Origin: Erythroxylum novogranatense
Lineage: Eukaryota; Streptophyta; Magnoliopsida; Malpighiales; Erythroxylaceae
Length of the DNA: 64,000 nt
Assembly (NCBI GenBank): GCA_029891385.1
Contig: CM057228.1
Location: 24,890,809 to 24,954,808 of the forward strand
Direction of reading: 5' to 3'
Part shown: piece after piece, positions 1-13,369 of the stretch
Position numbering within the stretch: the first letter of the stretch is position 1
How the letters are laid out: every line of letters begins with the position of its first letter
Notes under the pieces: model-generated
The model's database searches: none
Seen by the model: only the letters and a program-made list of their open reading frames with translations
Told to the model about the DNA's origin: nothing
Made by a program: the position numbers and the translations under genes

Positions 1-261
1 ATAACTAAATCAAATGGATACTATTAATGACATGTGTTTGCAAGTTGCTAGCTCTTTACATAGTGGTAAACAGAAGTATGAAGAAGTTAATCCACATTCA
101 TTCAAGCTATCTTTTGAACTAATGGGTCTAAGGTTTGAAGGACAACTTAGCATCACTTTCTATTAGTTACAGACCCAAGAAGCAGGGCACCATTGACTCA
201 ACTAGTACATGAATAACCTTCCTAGTCAAGTGCAAATGAGGGAAGAAATATGGTTGATTCC
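1..261. other. Flank of hAT-like element, no gene seen
   Basis: AT-rich sequence without a convincing coding frame. The last 8 bases form the left target-site copy of the neighbouring hAT-like element. Confidence 0.5.
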
Positions 262-770
262 TAGGGATGACAATTGTATCCGAACCCGATGGGTACCCGC
301 TAAAATTACCCGAACGAGGGCGGGTATGGGGAGAAAATTTTGACCCGTGGAGCGGGTATGGGGGGTTAGCAAAAATCCCCGTCGGGTATCGGGGCGGGTA
401 TGGGGGTACCACCCCCCATACCCGTTTACCCGTTATATAGTAATTACAATTTTGTCATTATATATATATACATACAAACCCAGCAATTAAATAAAGATAA
501 GCTTATTTAAATTCAGTATCTTTGTATGAATGTAGCATGAAAATTTAAAAGAAAAACAAATAGTCCATTCGTATTAAATAAGCTTATCTTAAAAAAAAGA
601 GGCGGGTAAATGGGTACCCGATGGGGGTCAAACCCCCAACGGGTACGGGTATGGGAGGTACCAAAAAATCCTCGACGGGGATGGGGGCGGGTATGGGGGT
701 GGGGGCTAGTTCATGGGGAGGGTACAGGGGATGGCATACCCGCCCCATACTCGCCCCGTTGCCATCCCTA
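262..770. mobile_element. Non-autonomous hAT-like (Ac/Ds type) element
   Basis: The ends are short inverted repeats, TAGGGATGACAA on the left and TTGCCATCCCTA on the right (11 of 12 positions match). They are flanked by an 8 bp near-direct repeat, TTGATTCC (254-261) and TTGACTCC (771-778). An 8 bp duplication with TAGGG-type ends is the hallmark of plant hAT elements. The subterminal 120-170 bp on each side are G- or C-rich and full of GGGTACCCG / GGGTATGGGG-like words, while the middle is AT-rich and has a small inverted repeat around AATAAGCTTAT. No transposase frame is present, so it would depend on a transposase made elsewhere. Short open frames here are by-products of the repeated words. 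Confidence 0.85.
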
Positions 771-3700
771 TTGACTCCCAGACTATACATTAATGTCTAC
801 TATGTGTTGTTGGAACTTTTATTTATGGATCCAATCACTTTCTAGGTGGATTATTTATGTATAGATGGATAGATCCAAGCTCTTTTGTATATGGATGGAC
901 AGATGTTATGGTGTAACTATTTACTTAATTAGTGCTCTGATTATTTATTATGATATAAAAATATAGTTCTTGATGGTTATTATAACTATTAATTAGGCGT
1001 CATGTTCTTCTGCATGTCCTATCTCTCATACACACTTTTTCAGTCTAAATTTATGTTAAGGCATCTTCATGAATAACAAAACAATAAAGATAAAGGAAAA
1101 TTAACTAAAGTCTTTTTCATTCATCACTATTGGGGAGCCATAGGTCCACGCATCTCGTGCATGGATATGTAGCCGAAGCGTTGGAATCAAAATTACAATC
1201 TTATAACATCCCTAGAAAATCTAGAATCATATGTATGTAATAGACATAATTGAAAAACATGTAATTAAAATTATGTACTTTAAGGACAACTCCTCTTATC
1301 TTACTTCTTCTCCTTGTTTGGGTTGTTACAAACACCAAACACCTTCTTTGGCCTCTTGAGAGCACAAAAAGATGGAGAACAACATTGTGTAAGGGTAGTT
1401 AGAGTACTGAAGAAGATGAATTCAAGTAGATGCTCAATCAAGAGTTAGATTATAATCAAGTTAATTGCAATTAAACTCATGCAACAATTGCATAAAATTG
1501 TATGAACAAAACTCAAAATCACCCCTCTCAACCTCCAGAACTCTTTCGGACCCTTAGCCTCTAAATGGAGTGTGTTTCTGGCTGAATTTTGTTGTGTGTA
1601 CATAAGTGAAGAACTCAGTTATGTACCACCTGTTATAAAGTGGGTCACAATTGTAACCTATAAATCACGATCGTGACTTGCTTAAAATGACAGCCATGCA
1701 CACAATCTTTTTCATCCTATCTTTTATGCACATGACATTTAAGTTTTCAGTTATTTTGGGCACTTGAATTAATTCTTAATCTGAGCATATCATGAATGGT
1801 TTCATGTCACTTGAATTAACTCTTTATTTAAGCAAATCATGAAGAGTTTCATGATGCCAATTTACTAGAACTTAAATAGATTAACACACGAATTCTTCGA
1901 TAGTTAATTATCTGACTTATGAACCTTTCCATAGATAACGACCGTGCAATACGTCCCTTCACCATCCCATACCTCACTTGATTTAGAGTATGGGCTATAT
2001 GTCAACTCCCACTAGATTGGCTACGTCACATCTAGTCCAAGTAATGTTAGTTCTCATCCTAGGGATCTCATTACTCTTTATGTCATTGAGATTCTCTTCA
2101 TAACACATCTACTCTAATCAGAGATTCATGAGTAATGACCTCGATAAGAGGTCATAGGTATCATCTCCTTCTATTAGGATTAGTGAATCCTTTATTGGCT
2201 ACCCAATTACCTTCGAATACCAATAGCTACACCCAATTACCACTTTATTAGCAACCTCATCTTGAGGTGACAAGAAGTGGTGTCAAAGCACATTATCAGT
2301 ATCTAAGATATTCTTAAGTACCTCAAGTCTAAGAATATTTGTATCATTGATATGATGAGATTAATCACTGACATTTGATAGATCATCCATGTGCTAATCT
2401 CATAGCAGGTCATCCGGTGTACCTTCTACTTTTAGTAAGCATTCACATATTAACTCTAAACATCTGATGCTTACAGTTTATGAGATCCACTGCTTGATCA
2501 AATCAAGGAGGATAACATGTGTTAGTCTATCTCAATGTCTTGTCTTATTAATCGTATGACTAGGGATAATTTAGCTACTAATATAATTACACATGATAGA
2601 AATCTCATTATCATGATCTCATCATGATTTCCTTCATGTCGTGTTTTGTATCATGGACTTTATTATCTCGATTTAAGATCGACATGAATTCATAAATATG
2701 AATATAAAATTGATAAAAATTGTCTTTCACTTCATTAATCAAAATAAAGTTTATACAAAATTGATAAACAGAGATTGCCTTTAAAGCATTACTCTAACAA
2801 TCTAGTTTTAAAGAAAATATTATAATTTAATTCCATTTGCCATAACAAACCAATTATAACACCCACGATAAGCATTAAAAACCCTATTATGGTAATCACT
2901 AAAATACATTTCAATTCAATTTTCTCTTTTGTCAATAGAATATTGTCTTCTTTCGTTAACTCTTTTTTGTTCCTCAATTTTCAACATTATATGTGATGCA
3001 ATTGTGGTTTTTATGCCTCCTTCTTAAACATACAAACTTCTTTCTTTAATTTATAAATTACTTCAATAGCCCTCTCAGTAAATTTGTTATTGTACCACTT
3101 GAAAAAATACCTCTTCCATCTTAAAAGAAAATTAATAATTAATAAGATAAACATTAAACATATATACCAACAATTTTACCTTCTTAAAAAGTTTATTAGA
3201 TATTTGGGGCATCTATAAAATCTCCTTTTGAGTTACTATCACTCGATAAAGTTCTTAACAATGTTTTTAAACCATAATAACACACCATATAATCATCATT
3301 TAAATTTAATGTAGTATTAGTTGAAGACATCTCATCTATAGCATTAGTTGATCACTATAATTATCTCAATTTAATTATCACGCTATATGAAGTAGCAATC
3401 ATAATTAGGAAAATTGTGTTTGGATTAAATTAAACACTATATATTGAATTTCCTTTCTTTCTATTGTTATTTTCATCGTCAAATTGCTCAAACTTTTGAG
3501 TTTGATAAATTTATATAGTATACATGTTTCAAATTATGTAATGGATATGAAAGTTTGGAATGAATGGATTGGGAGAAAAAAACTTGTGATGAATAGGTTA
3601 ACAGTATAATGGTAGCAATACTACAATAATTATAACAAGGATAATACTCAAATTAGTATTCAAGATTCATTTTAACACCAAATTAGGTCTCTTAACTTTA

Positions 3701-4984
3701 TTTCTAATCATATAAGGAGTGGGCAATAATTTACAGACCATTTAAATACAAATATAATGCATCAAATCAAGTGGATAGGTTAGCAAATGGCAAAGGTCTT
3801 GTGATTCCAAGAAGAAAACAAACTCAAATAAGACAACAAATGCAGCAGTACTAATTCACAGGGATAATAACATATCCCATAAGAAGAAAATTGCATGAAA
3901 ATAACAAAATTAGAAAAAGCATGTTTAGTCAAAAAAATAACGCGATAAGTCTAAAGTGATTAAGAGAACTAATTAAAAATCGAGTCTTGGCTACTGAACA
4001 CAACAATGGAATATATGAAAAGAAAGAAGAACAAAAACATAAAAGGCATATAAACCAAGTCAATTTAACTTGTAGAAAAATAGAAAATGAGAGATGTAGT
4101 TCAATAACAAAACCCATCTTCACACAAACCTAGTTAATCCACTAGCATAAATTCACAGAATCAATGAAGGAAGTAAATGCCTAGAAACTACAAATAAGTA
4201 CTTGAATGAGCAGGACATTTGAGAAAGATGAAAATTTTTCCTAACAGGATAGGGAAAAGCATGCAGGTTAGATATTAAGAGTGTGTGAGTTATGCAAGGG
4301 AATTAGGGATTATAGCCAATTCAGGGAATTAAGGAACAAATTTATGGAATTAGGGATTTTACCTACAAATGAACGAAGTGGGAGGAAGAAAATATGTGTT
4401 TTAATCTTATAGGGCCCACTATTTTTTTTGGAAAAAGCCATATTAACTTAAGTTTGGGTGCCACTATTGTGTAAAAAAAAAATACCATGTCTCAGATGAC
4501 ATGACATTTAACTAATGAAGTGTAAATCTTGTTAGATTTGTTGTCCTCGTAAGGTCTATTTCGAATGCTTTATAAACACTAGAGTTTAAATCAAATGGCC
4601 ATAAATCTTGGGGTTCACCTTATATTACACTATAAACAATAAGGATGAAAATGTACTTTTGGCTTAAAACTATTTTAGATAACTTTTAGGAAGTTACGTA
4701 AGGCTTGCTGTTGTCATACTTTCATTGTATTGTCTTCCTCATAATAGTAGAAGAAATTTATTTTCCTTACCTTTGGACATAGAGCACATAGATTTGTCAA
4801 ATAACTCAAATCTTTGTATTTTTCTTATTTTTACAATAATTAGTATCAAAATATAGTTTATCTTTATGAATCTGGGATTTGTTATTAAGAGGTCTCTGCA
4901 CAAAGTTGACATTAAGAAGTTCAATTAATAAAATGATTTTACTTTATAAAAGGTAAAAATGGGACATGTTCATGTTCAATAGGG
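771..4984. other. Intergenic AT-rich DNA, probable old repeat at 1080-2800
   Basis: No host gene can be supported. The stretch from about 1080 to 2800 has the uneven, non-coding look of a degenerate LTR-type repeat and ends near 2800 with CTCTAACA. Read on the minus strand that is a TGTTAGAG start, typical of an LTR, but I could not find the partner boundary. Short open frames at 2789-2977, 3929-4123 and 4739-4924 have no recognisable domain. Confidence 0.4.
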
Positions 4985-5576
4985 ATGCACAACATCATCG
5001 GAAGGAAAAGAAAAACTACTAGAGAATTTGGAGGTATCTGAGAAGGAAGAGAGTCTATCAAGGGCAAACAACGTAATACTGTTAAATCTAAATGACAAGG
5101 TCTTCAAAGAAGTGATTAATGAAACCACTGCTGATTCATTTTGGAAATGACTTGAAAGTAAGTATTAGAAGTGATCACTTGTAAATCATTTGTATCAAAA
5201 GCAACATTTGTATACCTTAAGGATGACAAACAATAAATATGTGAAAGATCACATTAATAATGTTAATCGAATCATCTTAGATGTATAAGTTGTTAGGGAT
5301 AAAATTAAGGATAAGGATCAAACCATAATTTTTTTAATATTCCTTTCCAAATTTATATAATTTTTTTTTGATATCATATTGTATGGTAGAGAAATTATTT
5401 CTATTAGTGATGTGAAAGATGCCCTGCAGTTGAAAAACTTGAAGAAAAAGTCTTCGACACATAAAGGTGGATCAAATGTGGGCTTGGTTATTAGAAAATG
5501 AAGCAACAAGAAAATGACATTGAAAATTGGAGTAAGACATGATCCAAATTAAAGGTTAAAGATGTTTGATATGTTA
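4985..5576 (+). pseudogene. Ty1-copia gag relic, piece 1 (Tnt1/Sire-like)
   Basis: With stops and shifts ignored, the plus strand reads like the UBN2-type gag of Tnt1-like copia elements. A segment resembling VINETTADSFWK lies near 5115-5150, followed by a YTLRM-like stretch, DHINNVNRIILD near 5250-5280 and LYGREIISISDVKDAL near 5380-5425. Several in-frame stops make it dead. The reading is cut at 5576 by the 4.8 kb insertion and resumes at 10402 with a zinc-knuckle segment. Family assignment rests on recalled gag consensus patterns. Confidence 0.75.
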
Positions 5577-7639
5577 TGTTGGCACCCGATCTGGGAACCA
5601 ACTACATAAGCAGAACGGAAAACGAAACAAACGGAAACGAAGGGAAAAGCAAGAACGGAGGAAGCGGAATCGGATGGAAACAGAAATGTCACACAAAGTA
5701 GCAATGACAAGCATCGCGTTGGAAAACCTAGGACGTTCCAAAATCTGGTATGAAATTTTTTTTTTCTCCTCATAATCTTCTATTCTCTTTTCCTTTATTC
5801 AAACTCAATCATATTTGAATTTCGGGTGAATCGGAGGCCAAACGAGAGAGTTATAAGAGAAAATGTAAAATGACCAAAGGAATAGTAATTGACCATATGA
5901 ATAGTAACCGCCAATTTCCGACCCTTATATCTTTTACTCCAAATTCGACTAGGACGCACCATATCTCAATTTAAAGATATCAAGACCTCTACAATTTTCA
6001 TGAAGGACAGAAATTCCAATTCCCGCCTAAAGGGCGAAAAACCCATCCGAAGGTTCAGCCCAAAATTGCCTATGAATAGTAATCCGAGAAACCCTAATTG
6101 CATAATGGCAGTAAATTTCAAACGTCCATAACTTTTTCATCCCAAGTCGAAAACTAACCCATTTTATACCATTTTAAAGTTCTTAACTTGCTCTACAACT
6201 TTCCAGAAGACCTCTTATTCCAATTCAATCGCTTTGAGGTCTAACATCTGTTGAAGTTACTGCCCAAATTTAAGAAAATTTGGACAGCACCTCCCCCTAA
6301 AGTTGCTCTAGCCAAAACTTCATTTTAACTTCACCCATACTACAAACCTGCATAAAACCACTTCTATCTTCCAACTCAATAGCACAGCCCATCTCCAACC
6401 CAAAAGGGCCACATTGCAATCTTAAGAATTCTAACCATTTCAATCCATACGACAATACCAACTCATTTTTTTTTTCTCTGCTTTTCCAATCTTACAAACA
6501 TACATTAACTTATACATTACATTTGAACTTCAAATATTAAAGGATATATAGATATATAAAGTACATTTGGAACCTCAAAATCTTATGATTTACATGACAA
6601 TAAACTAATACAACTCATCAAAGGGCATTTAGCCCAATTACAACTAATTTAACAAAACAAACGAATAGAGAATAAACTAATGCCTTTCTTTTACAACATA
6701 ACTTCAAAAGCAAGATGCATCGAATTTGTTTCAATCTCGATGCGAACTCGATTTCTTGTTCAAAACCGAGGAGGGAGATAAGGGGGGTGAGCACGACGGC
6801 TCGTGGGTAAAATTTAATAAAAGAGAAATAAGCACACTGAAATTGTCTTAAACAATTAGTTTCAAAACTATTTTGTCAAAATCATTTTCCAATAAGACAA
6901 AACATTTGAATAAATCATTTTCAAGATAATAATTACAATTATTACAATTATCATCTTCCGATAAAACACACCAGCCATAAAGTTAACACTTATAACACAA
7001 AACACATATTCACAAAACCAATGGATTTACAAAGTCTACAAAGCACATAACAAAATGGAATATTGACAAAGTCATCAAATATCACGTAATAGCACAAAAT
7101 CACATATCAAATAGTTTGAGTGATCCTATCAGCATTACTACACATGTTCGACAAGCGACCATGTAGCCGTGAATGAGGGGAGTCCGATTCGAGCTCCTAT
7201 GCCACTTAGCGGGCGGTAGGCGTAAGTTTATGACAAGTGCGACTTGCTAATCAGAGGGATCACTACAAACCCACATATTTATGTATTTGCACATTATTCA
7301 CACATACTTGCCTAACATGGCATCAAAATCTCATAATTCACTTTTTTTCATTCGCAATTTCTTTGACAATTGATTATGCATTTCATTGCACATAATAATA
7401 CAAAGCACTTAATACAAGTTCATATCATTGCAATTAATAATGTAACCCAACACTTTACAAGTCATCGGAAAACACGATTAGCATTTATTTCACAACAATT
7501 CCAGAACTCACATCTCAAATATTAAATAATTACCCACCTCTTATCCTTTGGCTTGCAATTGGTCAAATTGATCTTCCTCAACCTCCAATTGCTTTAATGG
7601 CCTTATTCAAAACATAAAAGTCCTAATTAATAAAAAAAT

Positions 7640-8620
7640 CATATGCTGAAATTTTCTAAAGAATGCAAAACATGAATTAAAACCTATCCAATCAGAATTA
7701 TGCCATTCTTCAATTATACCTATCAAATCCCTTCTCAAACATAATCCAAAGTTTCATCAATCTCATGCTCTACAAAGATCCACCAATGCTGATTTTCGTC
7801 TTTCCATTTCCATAATCCTTTCATCCACTAACTCTTCAATCCATCTTCACTAAACATATTGAACACAATAACCCAAATACCTCAATGCTGGAATTTTCCC
7901 AAGCATATAAAACTTAACTTAAACACTAACTAACTTTACCAACACCTTTTCCAAGCTATACCAATCATAACCTTTATCAATTTAATCCATATTTTGTTGA
8001 AAATCATCAACTCTAGGCCATCCATACATGCTGAAATTTTTTTTCCCTTTTCATTCTTTTCATATTCTTTCCTTATCCCCTCACCAATCATTCATTCAAA
8101 TCACCATGATAACCAAGAAAACAAATTCTAAGCAAAATCATGAATTAACCAAATAATACACATGCTGGAATTTTCCAAAGACAAGGAAAACATGTAATTT
8201 CTTTGCCATCATCTTAGCCATCCTTTATCTAAGTCATTACCATCAAAACATATCTCTAAACTAAGCAAAATCCCATCTTAGATGCACAATTTAACAACAA
8301 ATCAAGTGTTGGAAATTTCCAAGAATGAGAAAACTTAAAATTCATGCAACATCATATTACCTATACTTTAACCTAACCTTTAACATCAAAGCTCAATAGC
8401 CATCAACTTTTGAAAATCCTTACCTATATGAAAACCCAAAATTTCAGATTTTGCTTCTTTCTTGAAAACTAAATTCTTTTCTTTCTTTCCTCATCAATCC
8501 TTCATCAATACATTTCAAACCACCATCATTAAACAACCTACCAACAAAACCATGAATTAACCAACTAATACCAATGCTGAAATTTTAATTCAAGGAAAAC
8601 ATGAAATTTCTTCAACATTC
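7640..8620. repeat. Diverged interspersed subrepeats inside the 4.8 kb element
   Basis: A word like ATGCTGGAATTTTCC followed by AAAACATGAATT recurs about every 130-270 bp, near 7643, 7887, 8028, 8161, 8308 and 8573. Several copies share the following CATGAATTAACCAA segment. This is an internal, decayed tandem expansion of the LTR-like element, with no coding frame. Confidence 0.6.
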
Positions 8621-9784
8621 CAAACATCAAGTCTCTTCTCTTTTCCCATTCTTTCCTAACCCAATCATCATCAATCATCATATTAACCAAGGAAAAGGCA
8701 AAATCTAACAACATGTTGAGACAATTTCGTAACCCTAACCTATTCAAATCTGATTTTTTTAAACCTTCCTAATCTCTTCTTCTTTCTTCATCAATCAACT
8801 TCCAATCATCATGCTTAAGCAAGAGAGGAAGAACTACAACAAGAAACTAAGAAAATTTCTAAATCCTTACCTTGAAAAGTGACCCACGACTTTCTTCTTC
8901 CTTTGGCTCAAATGGAAGACAACTCTTCCTCTTTCCTTTGGCTTGCTCGAAAATCCCTAAGAACTCCAAAGGTCTTCACGTTTTTCTTCTTCTTCTTTCC
9001 CTTTGGATACCGAAATCATCCTCTCTTCTTCTTTTCCTTTTCAGAACTCCTTCTCTTTTCTTTCTATTCATCTTCTTTCTTATTCTTCTGCTGTATATCG
9101 TGAATTCCAGAAGCTTCATGGGTTGTGTTTTATGCCACCTCATTAAAATGAGAGAAAAGACTATAATGCCCCTCATTTAAGCAATCTTCCAACATTTTAC
9201 CTGATAGCTTGCGATCTGATTTAGGGCAACTTAACGAAATAATTTGGACAAACTTTCTTCTTAAAAATTGTTTCTCTAGATCATACGAATCCAACGCCAC
9301 TGACAGCGCTCAATTCGGATCTAAAACGAAGAAGTTATGGCCGAATTACTAACTGACCTGCACAAAATCCGAAACTGAACTTTAACATAACCTCAGTCCA
9401 GAATTTGACAATCTTAGGGATGGAATTAAATTTCGATCCCTTCACAAGAGTTGTAGCCCTATGTCTTAACTTTATTTTCCCTCAAGAATCAACTCAATCG
9501 AAGTTGTATAACTCCCGAAAATCGCAAAATACTGAACCATGTTTAGAAAATTATCCAACTTATAACCTATAACCCATCTCTTACTTGGGTTCAATCAATC
9601 TCTTTCCATTTAATCTTCTAAAAATCATAATTCTTCATAAAAATGAACGTAATTGTCTTAGGAATTCAACGCTTCAAGAATCGAGTCAATCGGATGTCGG
9701 ATGAAGGAATTATGCACAAAAGATTACAAAAAGGTCGGATTGAAAACCCAAGAACAAAATGGGTTTTCCGAAAATCATAACTCC

Positions 9785-10260
9785 TAACTCCGATATCAAA
9801 AAATTACAAACTTTATGGCGTCGGAAAGATCGAAATACAAGCTCCAACTTTCATTAAGACCACTTACTCCAATTCAGACTAAATCCATACGACGAGTGGC
9901 CTCGAAGTATAGCACATGCAAATCTATACTTAATAACATTTTCAAAACAAAGCATATCTTCCGAAATTCATATCTCCCAATCCCGACATCGAAAAATAGC
10001 AAACTTTATGTCCACGAAAAGCTCTCGACAGAGGCTACAAGTTTCACGTTGATCATTTTCTCTAATTTGACCTAAATCAAATAGTCAATTTTTTTACCCT
10101 AAAAGTCAAACTTCCAAGCCAACTTTGACTGATCATAACTCTCACTCTCGATATCGAAAAATGTCAAACTTTATGGCTACAGAAAACTCTTGACATAATC
10201 TACAAGTTTCATGTAGCATATTTTCTCAAATTTTGCCTAAATCAAGAGTCAACTCTCCAA
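9785..10260. repeat. Three ~180 bp subrepeats near the right end of the 4.8 kb element
   Basis: Three units start near 9785, 9970 and 10140. Each has a core like CGATATCGAAAAAT, then CAAACTTTATGG, then CTACAAGTTTCATG. A related core occurs in the second solo-LTR-like element near 16390-16480, which links the two elements to one wider family. Confidence 0.6.
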
Positions 10261-10401
10261 GGCCAAAAAGTCAACTATTTCACAATTTTCATATTTTCAC
10301 TCTTTCTTTCTTTATTTCATGATCTTCAACTTAATTTCAATCAACTCATCCATTTTTGAAAACTTCTTATTTTCACTCAAAGATCGGGGTCCAACATGTT
10401 A

Positions 10402-10552
10402 TGTGTAAAGTTAAAGGGCACTTTAAGAGGGACTGTCCACAGAGGAATAAGGGAATGAGAAAAGGAACCAAATGAAAAAGTAAGTGTTGTTATAGTCTAG
10501 GAAAGTTTCATGAAAGGATGGAAGATATAGTGATATTTTAATAGTGAGTAAC
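10402..10552 (+). pseudogene. Ty1-copia gag relic, piece 2 (zinc knuckle)
   Basis: This resumes the copia gag interrupted at 5576. The text reads close to a CCHC knuckle (C-Y-V..K-V-K-G-H-F-K-R-D-C-P), with a small frame error just after the TSD copy. A basic stretch and stop codons follow. It is cut at 10552 by the Athila-like element and continues at 21563. Confidence 0.7.
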
Positions 10553-13280
10553 TAATAAGTAGAAGTTATAGTATATTTTACACCCCTATTTTATATTATT
10601 TACATAACATATTTGGGTTATACTATTATTGCATTTTTTTACTAATCATTCAAGTTATTTAATTTTATATTTTATTTATAAAAAGGGTTTAAATTGTACT
10701 AAATATTTTCTTGTAGGCTTGGTGGACTTAAAGAAAGGAATTCTGAAAAAATGTAGCCTAAAATGAAGTTCAACCTAGAAGAAAGCCTAGAATTAAGCAA
10801 CAGCCCACCAGAAATATAGTCCAACAGCAACAAAAAAATCTAACCCAAAATTAATCAAACAACCTAACAAAAGGAAGCCCATTAGCTAAAATAGCACAAA
10901 ACCACCAAAACACAAAACAAAGCCAAAAGCGCACAGTAAAGCCAAACACAAACACATAGCCCTAGAGGAAACGCAATAGAAAAAAACAAGAGCAAACTAT
11001 ACAACAACCAAGAGAGACCAAAACATAACATGCTATTAGTAAAAAAAATCCTAGCAGAAAATGCAATGCAAAGGACAAAATCAAAATGCAACACCCAATC
11101 CCGAAACAATCAAATAAGAAGCAGAAAGAAGAAAGCAATGTTGGATAGGAGTAGGAGCCTCACCCACCATCTCCAAACTCGTTTGAAATGGAGAAGATAA
11201 GAGGAAATCTCTAGGATAAGAAGAAACGTATCACATATCCAACTACATGCAGTGTTTAGGGATCATTTCTAAGACTATAAAAAGAGTAGAGCAGTGGAGG
11301 AAAAAAACGAGTAAGCATTCATGTGAAGAAGAAAGTTCCTGAAAGTCTCTATCTTCCAAAGCTAGTTGAAGTAAGGAATTGTTCCAAGGATTATGTTGGG
11401 GTGAAACGGAACAAATCCCATCTATTTTGAGTTGGTTCAAGGTTGGTGGAGGATATTTTCAGATCTTGAAAGGGTTGGTCCGACATTTGAAAGTGCAACA
11501 TGTTAATGAGTTTTTCTAAACCCTTATTCCCCTTGTTTCTAATTTTCCATGCTTTAGTTGTGATTAATTGTTGAATTCTAGTTTAGACGTGTTGTTTTTA
11601 AATATTTGGGATATCATTTTTTTTGGTTTAATTAAATTGATTACCGAGTGTATTTAACATTTATGCAATTGCTGGAATTTCGATGTTCGTACAAAAAAAT
11701 TTGGTTATTAATTATGATTCCTTGTGCTTAACTTGTTTTTGATGCTTAACTTGAGCTAGTTCAATTCTAAAGAGTAAAAAATGATAGGTAGGAACTAGCT
11801 GGTTGGTTCTCTATATTCAACTTGTTAAATGTCTCGTATTACCTCAAATATGTTGAAATTGCATGACTAAACTAAACTTTGAAACATGCTTGTTCATTTG
11901 TAATTATTAGGTTAGATTTATGTTTTATGTTTAATGTTTTTTTAATTTCTAGGCTTAATTTGAATGACAACCTCCTTCTGTTTATATACGTATTGATTTA
12001 GCTAAATTTATAGGTTTTATTATTATTATTTTGATTTGGATTTCTCCTAATTTCAACTTATTGATAAGGTAAAACTTATATGTGAGGATAATTGGATGAA
12101 TATGGACAACTTAACCAATGTTTTTAAAATCATGATTACAAGTGTTATATTTAACATAGTCAAAATAGGATTATTAATCCTATATTGTGAATTGGAGTTA
12201 TGCTTTTAATAATTAATTGGATTTTCCTTTTATATGTCTTATAGTTAAACAAGTGAAATTTGTAAATTTAACTTGAATTACTTTCATTAAGGTTTAACAT
12301 TGACCATAATGATTGATTCATAATAAAATGAAGAATGATCAAGTTTATGTTGATTTTGTACATTACTAGAGATTTCATCCAAACTGTCTAATTTTTATTT
12401 TCCTTTATATGTGCTTTATTATGTATGGTTAATTTCTCCTCAACTTGAAAAGTAGTATAGCTTAATGTATTATGCTCAAAAGAACTATGCAATGGATATT
12501 TAATACGAAAATGTTGATTACTATGGTTATAGCAGATCTGAAATTTTCTTTTAATGATTCAATAGTTTATAAAAGGTTGTTTTATTAGTGGATTTATGTA
12601 AAAATATGTTACTTGGTAGAATTAGATGTGTAATTGGCAATTTAGGATTGTTTTGAAAGCATTAAAAGATGAAACAAGAGCTGTCCAACTGAAAAATTGT
12701 TTCAAAAATTTAGATTTGTGAAAATAATGTATTTTGTTTTTATTGGATCATTTAGAATTATAAAACCACTTGAAACATGGTTTCATGGAAGATAGGTGAT
12801 ATTAGAAAGAAATTGATTCATTAATGAAGTATGATTATAAGTTTTCTAAGATGAAAATTTCATATTTATATAACGAGGTATCATCGTTAAAAATTCCAGC
12901 AATATATATTTTGAATGATTACAACAAAGTGATTTTCCAGCTTTTCAATGTTGATTTTGTGGTTCCAAAATGTATTGCAAGTTTATTTTCTTAAGTTTTG
13001 ATGTTGTATCTTAATGATGTGAGTTAAAGAGGATATTCTGTGTTTATATTTTGGTTTGAAATTCTTTTAGTATAAGAGAAATTATTAGAAGTAATTTTCT
13101 CTTAAAAGAAATAGATTGAATTGTTGGAACATTTTAATTAAATTTCTTATAATTAATAAACTAAATTAGTAAATTAACTTTCCTTATGAGATCGGCTCTT
13201 ATTTGTTATATGTTAAATTGATTAATAAATTTGAAATTAAAATAAGGTTTTAATTTTTATACACCTAATGACATGCATCA
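10553..13280 (+). repeat. 5' LTR of Athila-like element
   Basis: This 2728 bp segment is repeated at 18809-21557 with the same start (TAATAAGTAG here, TGATAAGTAG in the other copy) and end (CATGCATCA here, CGTATCA there). The two copies align along their whole length with many small changes, for example the shared words GGGTTTAAATTGT/GGGTTTAGATTGT and AAGAATGATCAAGTTTATG. The start base pair TG has decayed to TA in this copy. The 5 bp before it, GTAAC, nearly match the GTAAT after the other LTR. No clear primer-binding site is left after 13280. Confidence 0.8.
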
Positions 13281-13369
13281 AATTTTGATTTCATTTTCGA
13301 GGTTTTATTTGCCTATTTTATTTATTTATTTTTTAATCATAACTCACAATTCTTTTGTTTTTTTTTAGG

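Larger units (their letters stand above)
5577..10396. mobile_element. 4.8 kb solo-LTR-like insertion, TSD TGTTA
   Basis: It begins TGTTGGCACCCGATCT and ends AGATCGGGGTCCAACA, so the termini are TG...CA with an extended imperfect inverted repeat (14 of 16 positions). It is flanked by perfect 5 bp direct repeats TGTTA at 5572-5576 and 10397-10401. A 5 bp TSD with TG...CA ends marks an LTR retrotransposon or its solo LTR. I see no second internal LTR boundary, PBS or retroviral domain, so a very long solo LTR is the simplest reading. A non-coding (LARD-like) element remains possible. Its insertion splits the copia gag relic between the UBN2 part and the zinc knuckle. Confidence 0.7.

Noticed and set aside
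1080..2800. Full LTR retrotransposon
   Set aside because: Only one possible LTR boundary (near 2800) was found; no partner, PBS or coding domain.
5577..10396. CACTA-type DNA transposon
   Set aside because: The ends are TG...CA and the TSD is 5 bp, not CACTA ends with a 3 bp TSD.
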